NCBI GenBank assembly: GCA_025462885.1
Contig: JAOAPN010000014.1
Span: 558,001 to 622,000 of the forward strand
DNA: 64,000 nucleotides
Origin: Acidobacteriaceae bacterium
Lineage (GTDB): Bacteria > Acidobacteriota > Terriglobia > Terriglobales > Acidobacteriaceae
Reading direction: 5' to 3'
Position numbers and translations under genes: made by a program. Shown here piece after piece: positions 62,901 through 64,000 of the stretch (its first letter is position 1; each line of letters begins with the position of its first letter). Under the pieces are notes generated by a model, which worked only from the letters and a program-made list of their open reading frames with translations, did not search any database and was not told where the DNA came from.

Positions 62901-63455
62901 ATGAAGCCCGAGCCGCAGGTCTTCCGCCGCGGCCGCGACGCCGAACCGCAGAACGAGATCTCCATCGCCGGCGTCATAACCGGCCTCAAGGTTGCCAAGT
63001 CCAAACGCTCCGGCGAGCTGTACGCCCAGGCTTCGCTCGAAGATACCGTTGGCAAGATTGAACTGATTGCCTTCCCACAGTCGTATGAAAAGCTGGCTGA
63101 GAAACTCAAGATCGACGTGCCTGTCGTCGTCCGTGGCGTGCTGCGCGGGGAAGAGGACTCAGCCCCGAAGCTTGCCATTTCCAGCATCCAGGCCTTGGAA
63201 GACATCAAACTCAAGCTGCCGGACGCCCTGCGCATCAAGGTTCCACTTCACAACCCCGACACCACCCTCCTCGAAAAACTCCATGCGCTTCTGCTCAGCG
63301 CACCCGGCAAGGGCAAGCTGTTGCTCGATCTGGAAGAGCCCGGGGAGTTCTGCGCCGTCCTGGAACCACACGGTGTATTGGTAGCAGCGGATCGTCTCTT
63401 TATCGATCAGGTCGAAGAACTGGTCGGGCGCGGCGGCGTTCGAATCATCGACTAG
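59910..63455 (+). CDS. dnaE: DNA polymerase III alpha subunit
   Basis: This is the replicative polymerase. The 1181 residues match DnaE1-type length. The N-terminal PHP domain starts FTHLHLHTDYSLLDGACDVD and has NHFLVIAENEAGYRNLVRLT. The catalytic Asp residues are in MPDIDIDFCMNRR. The palm and fingers include VGPGRGSAAGSLVAYC and GLIRGAGVHAAGVVIAP. A helix-hairpin-helix region and an OB fold (EISIAGVITGLKVAKSKRSG) follow. No proofreading exonuclease is fused. The long antisense open frame over this gene is an artefact of codon bias. It is transcribed alone. Confidence 0.96.
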   Translation: MAAEFTHLHLHTDYSLLDGACDVDKLAAHLSNLGQTAAAMTDHGNIYGAVHFFAAMQKKNLKPILGCELYVSKTEDHRVLSGEYNHFLVIAENEAGYRNLVRLTSEAALHGFYRKPRVSKDFLSRHIEGLIGFSGCLAGEVNQFLMAGKYDEAKRAAGQYEEMFGKGNYFLEVQDHGLEPDKGVCEQLFKMERELNIPIIATNDSHYVSSDDSRAHEILLCVQTAGSMNDPKRFKFDTQEFYIKSADEMHRTFSENPEVCTRTMQFVDRCNLKLSKVDNPFPDFIVPEGETLYTYFEKVCREGLQKRLDTSVTHLRSRGLLRKTIPDYHARLDREIGIIKDMKFPGYFMIVWDFIRYAREQNIPVGPGRGSAAGSLVAYCMEITDVDPLQNELLFERFLNPERISMPDIDIDFCMNRRGEVIEYVKRKYGNDQVAQIITFNTMAAKAAIKDVGRALDMPYGEVDRIAKMIPPTIGITIDKVLEDKGPLSQAYDSDPKIKELIDAALRLEGLIRGAGVHAAGVVIAPKPLTELVPVTRTKDDAIVTSYDMGAIEKMGLLKMDFLGLTTLTVIDDCLKLIKQTKGIDVDLATIDLDDVRTYEQVFHKALTSGVFQFESGGMRDVLRRYKPNTVEDLTALNALYRPGPIQGGMVDEFIERKWGRRAVEYELPELEPILSETLGVMLYQEQVMQISNRLAGFSLSQADMLRRAMGKKDAAEMTRQKVKFMEGAAENKHPKAVAGTIFDLMAKFAEYGFNKSHSAAYALLAYHTAYLKTHYPIEFMAALLTSETSKPENVVKYISECREMNIPVVPPNVQLSFANFTPIQTEQGDAIGFGLAAIKNVGHNAIESIIAARKVLQDEGKSGFSSLWEFCEKIDLRLLNKRVLESLIKSGAMDSFGGRAQIFAALDKAMEQAQKAQKDAAAGQHGLFGIFDADLASNSSSGPAEEPLPNVPEWDEHTRLQYEKDVLGFFVSGHPMDKYREKLRNMKVLDTATACEMKPEPQVFRRGRDAEPQNEISIAGVITGLKVAKSKRSGELYAQASLEDTVGKIELIAFPQSYEKLAEKLKIDVPVVVRGVLRGEEDSAPKLAISSIQALEDIKLKLPDALRIKVPLHNPDTTLLEKLHALLLSAPGKGKLLLDLEEPGEFCAVLEPHGVLVAADRLFIDQVEELVGRGGVRIID

Positions 63456-63500
63456 CCCGTCGAGCTGCCTGCGCGGCTGGCGAGCGTGAACAGCGGCAGT

Positions 63501-63506
63501 TACACT
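63501..63506 (+). promoter_or_regulatory. -10-like TACACT before the last gene
   Basis: TACACT ends seven bases before ATG 63514 and no Shine-Dalgarno is visible. It fits the leaderless pattern seen at other genes, with spacing one base longer. Confidence 0.4.
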
Positions 63507-63513
63507 AGCACCC

Positions 63514-64000
63514 ATGTTGCAGCCCTACCGAACCGACTTCAATCACCGCTTCAGCGCTGCAAAGTACCACGAACTACTGCGTGAGCTCGACCGTACGACT
63601 CGAGCCAGGATCCAATTTCGGGTCTGTGAGACTCCATGTTTCTTCTCGCGCACGACACTGGACGAACTCGCCGCAACCGGCGCAGAACTGACGCATCAAC
63701 TTCTCGATAATCCGGCCTACGTCGCCGCCTCGGTCGAGGCCATTCCTGAAAAGTACAGAGTTCCCGGCGACGGATCGCATCCTCATTTCATGACGGTTGA
63801 CTTTGGCTTCGTCAGGAACCTCGACGGCACGCTGAGCCCGAAGCTCGTAGAACTGCAGGCCTTTCCCTCGCTCTTCGGCTATCAGCCGGTTCTGGCAAAT
63901 CAATACATCGAAACCTTCGATCTCGATCCCTCGTTGACCTCTTTCCTCGGCGGTCACACCGAAGATTCGTATTGGTCTCTGCTGCGCAAAGTGGTTCTCG
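63514..64000 (+). CDS. Unrecognised protein, 3' end outside the window
   Basis: The frame is open from ATG 63514 to the end of the window, giving 162 visible residues. It begins MLQPYRTDFNHRFSAAKYHE and continues with the stretches RARIQFRVCETPCFFSRTTL, MTVDFGFVRNLDGTLSPKLV and ELQAFPSLFGYQPVLANQYI. No signal peptide or membrane helix is seen. The layout (phosphate-loop-like VDFGF, then VELQAFPSL) recalls ATP-grasp-like proteins of unknown function, but this cannot be claimed from the fragment. It starts 58 bases after dnaE on the same strand. Confidence 0.7.
   Translation, partial: MLQPYRTDFNHRFSAAKYHELLRELDRTTRARIQFRVCETPCFFSRTTLDELAATGAELTHQLLDNPAYVAASVEAIPEKYRVPGDGSHPHFMTVDFGFVRNLDGTLSPKLVELQAFPSLFGYQPVLANQYIETFDLDPSLTSFLGGHTEDSYWSLLRKVVL

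Overview
The window reads as a chromosomal segment of a GC-rich Gram-negative bacterium, most likely an Acidobacteriota of the Terriglobia type (Granulicella, Terriglobus or Edaphobacter relatives). This is inferred from protein character and the gene set: a hopanoid cluster, an Ig-bearing Pal, a DUF1800/DUF1501 pair, a K+-independent proton pyrophosphatase and a YtcJ-type exported amidohydrolase. No rRNA, tRNA, CRISPR array, insertion sequence or prophage was recognised. The window cuts a gene at each end: sigma factor FliA at the left and an unrecognised protein at the right.

Layout. 1-2.7 kb: end of a flagellar operon (fliA, fliM, fliN and an overlapping MshEN-domain gene). 2.8-10.2 kb: mostly minus strand, with a peptidoglycan-binding exported protein, an HtrA protease, and an operon truA, M20 peptidase, amidohydrolase, DMT transporter. 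10.7-17.7 kb: TolC-like protein, small secreted protein, YyaL-like thioredoxin-fold protein, MscS channel, small exported coiled-coil protein, and a decayed subtilase. 18-26.6 kb: proton pyrophosphatase, fused E1 alpha/beta oxo-acid dehydrogenase, DUF1800 and DUF1501 proteins. 26.9-35.5 kb: DoxX, a triad-less alpha/beta hydrolase, a Rieske protein, a 40-residue His/Arg-rich exported peptide, carAB, a membrane protein and a DHDPS-like protein without its catalytic lysine. 35.5-41.1 kb: complete Tol-Pal operon on the minus strand (tolQ, tolR, TolA/TonB-like, tolB, pal, cpoB). 41.3-51 kb: recN, a bacterial metallothionein, then ispH and a hopanoid block (shc, hpnH, an unknown gene, hpnA, hpnG, a zinc dehydrogenase). 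51-55.5 kb: NtrC-type regulator and its PDZ-containing sensor kinase. 55.8-64 kb: two alpha/beta hydrolases, M20 peptidase, ketopantoate-reductase-like protein, a small DUF3592-like protein, dnaE and the truncated last gene.

How the genes work together. Tol-Pal, HtrA, TolC, Pal and hopanoids all concern the cell envelope. ispH supplies isoprenoid precursors, Shc makes hopene, HpnH adds adenosyl and HpnG removes adenine. The zinc dehydrogenase that starts three bases after hpnG is a candidate for a later side-chain reduction. The gene overlapping fliN carries two MshEN-type 24-residue motifs and may couple cyclic di-GMP to the flagellar switch.

A pattern across the window is a TANNNT hexamer ending exactly six bases before the start codon of five genes that lack a convincing Shine-Dalgarno sequence, which suggests leaderless transcription. 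Other points to check are a TolA/TonB-like gene that seems to start at AUA, two pseudoenzymes, and a possible recN operator.
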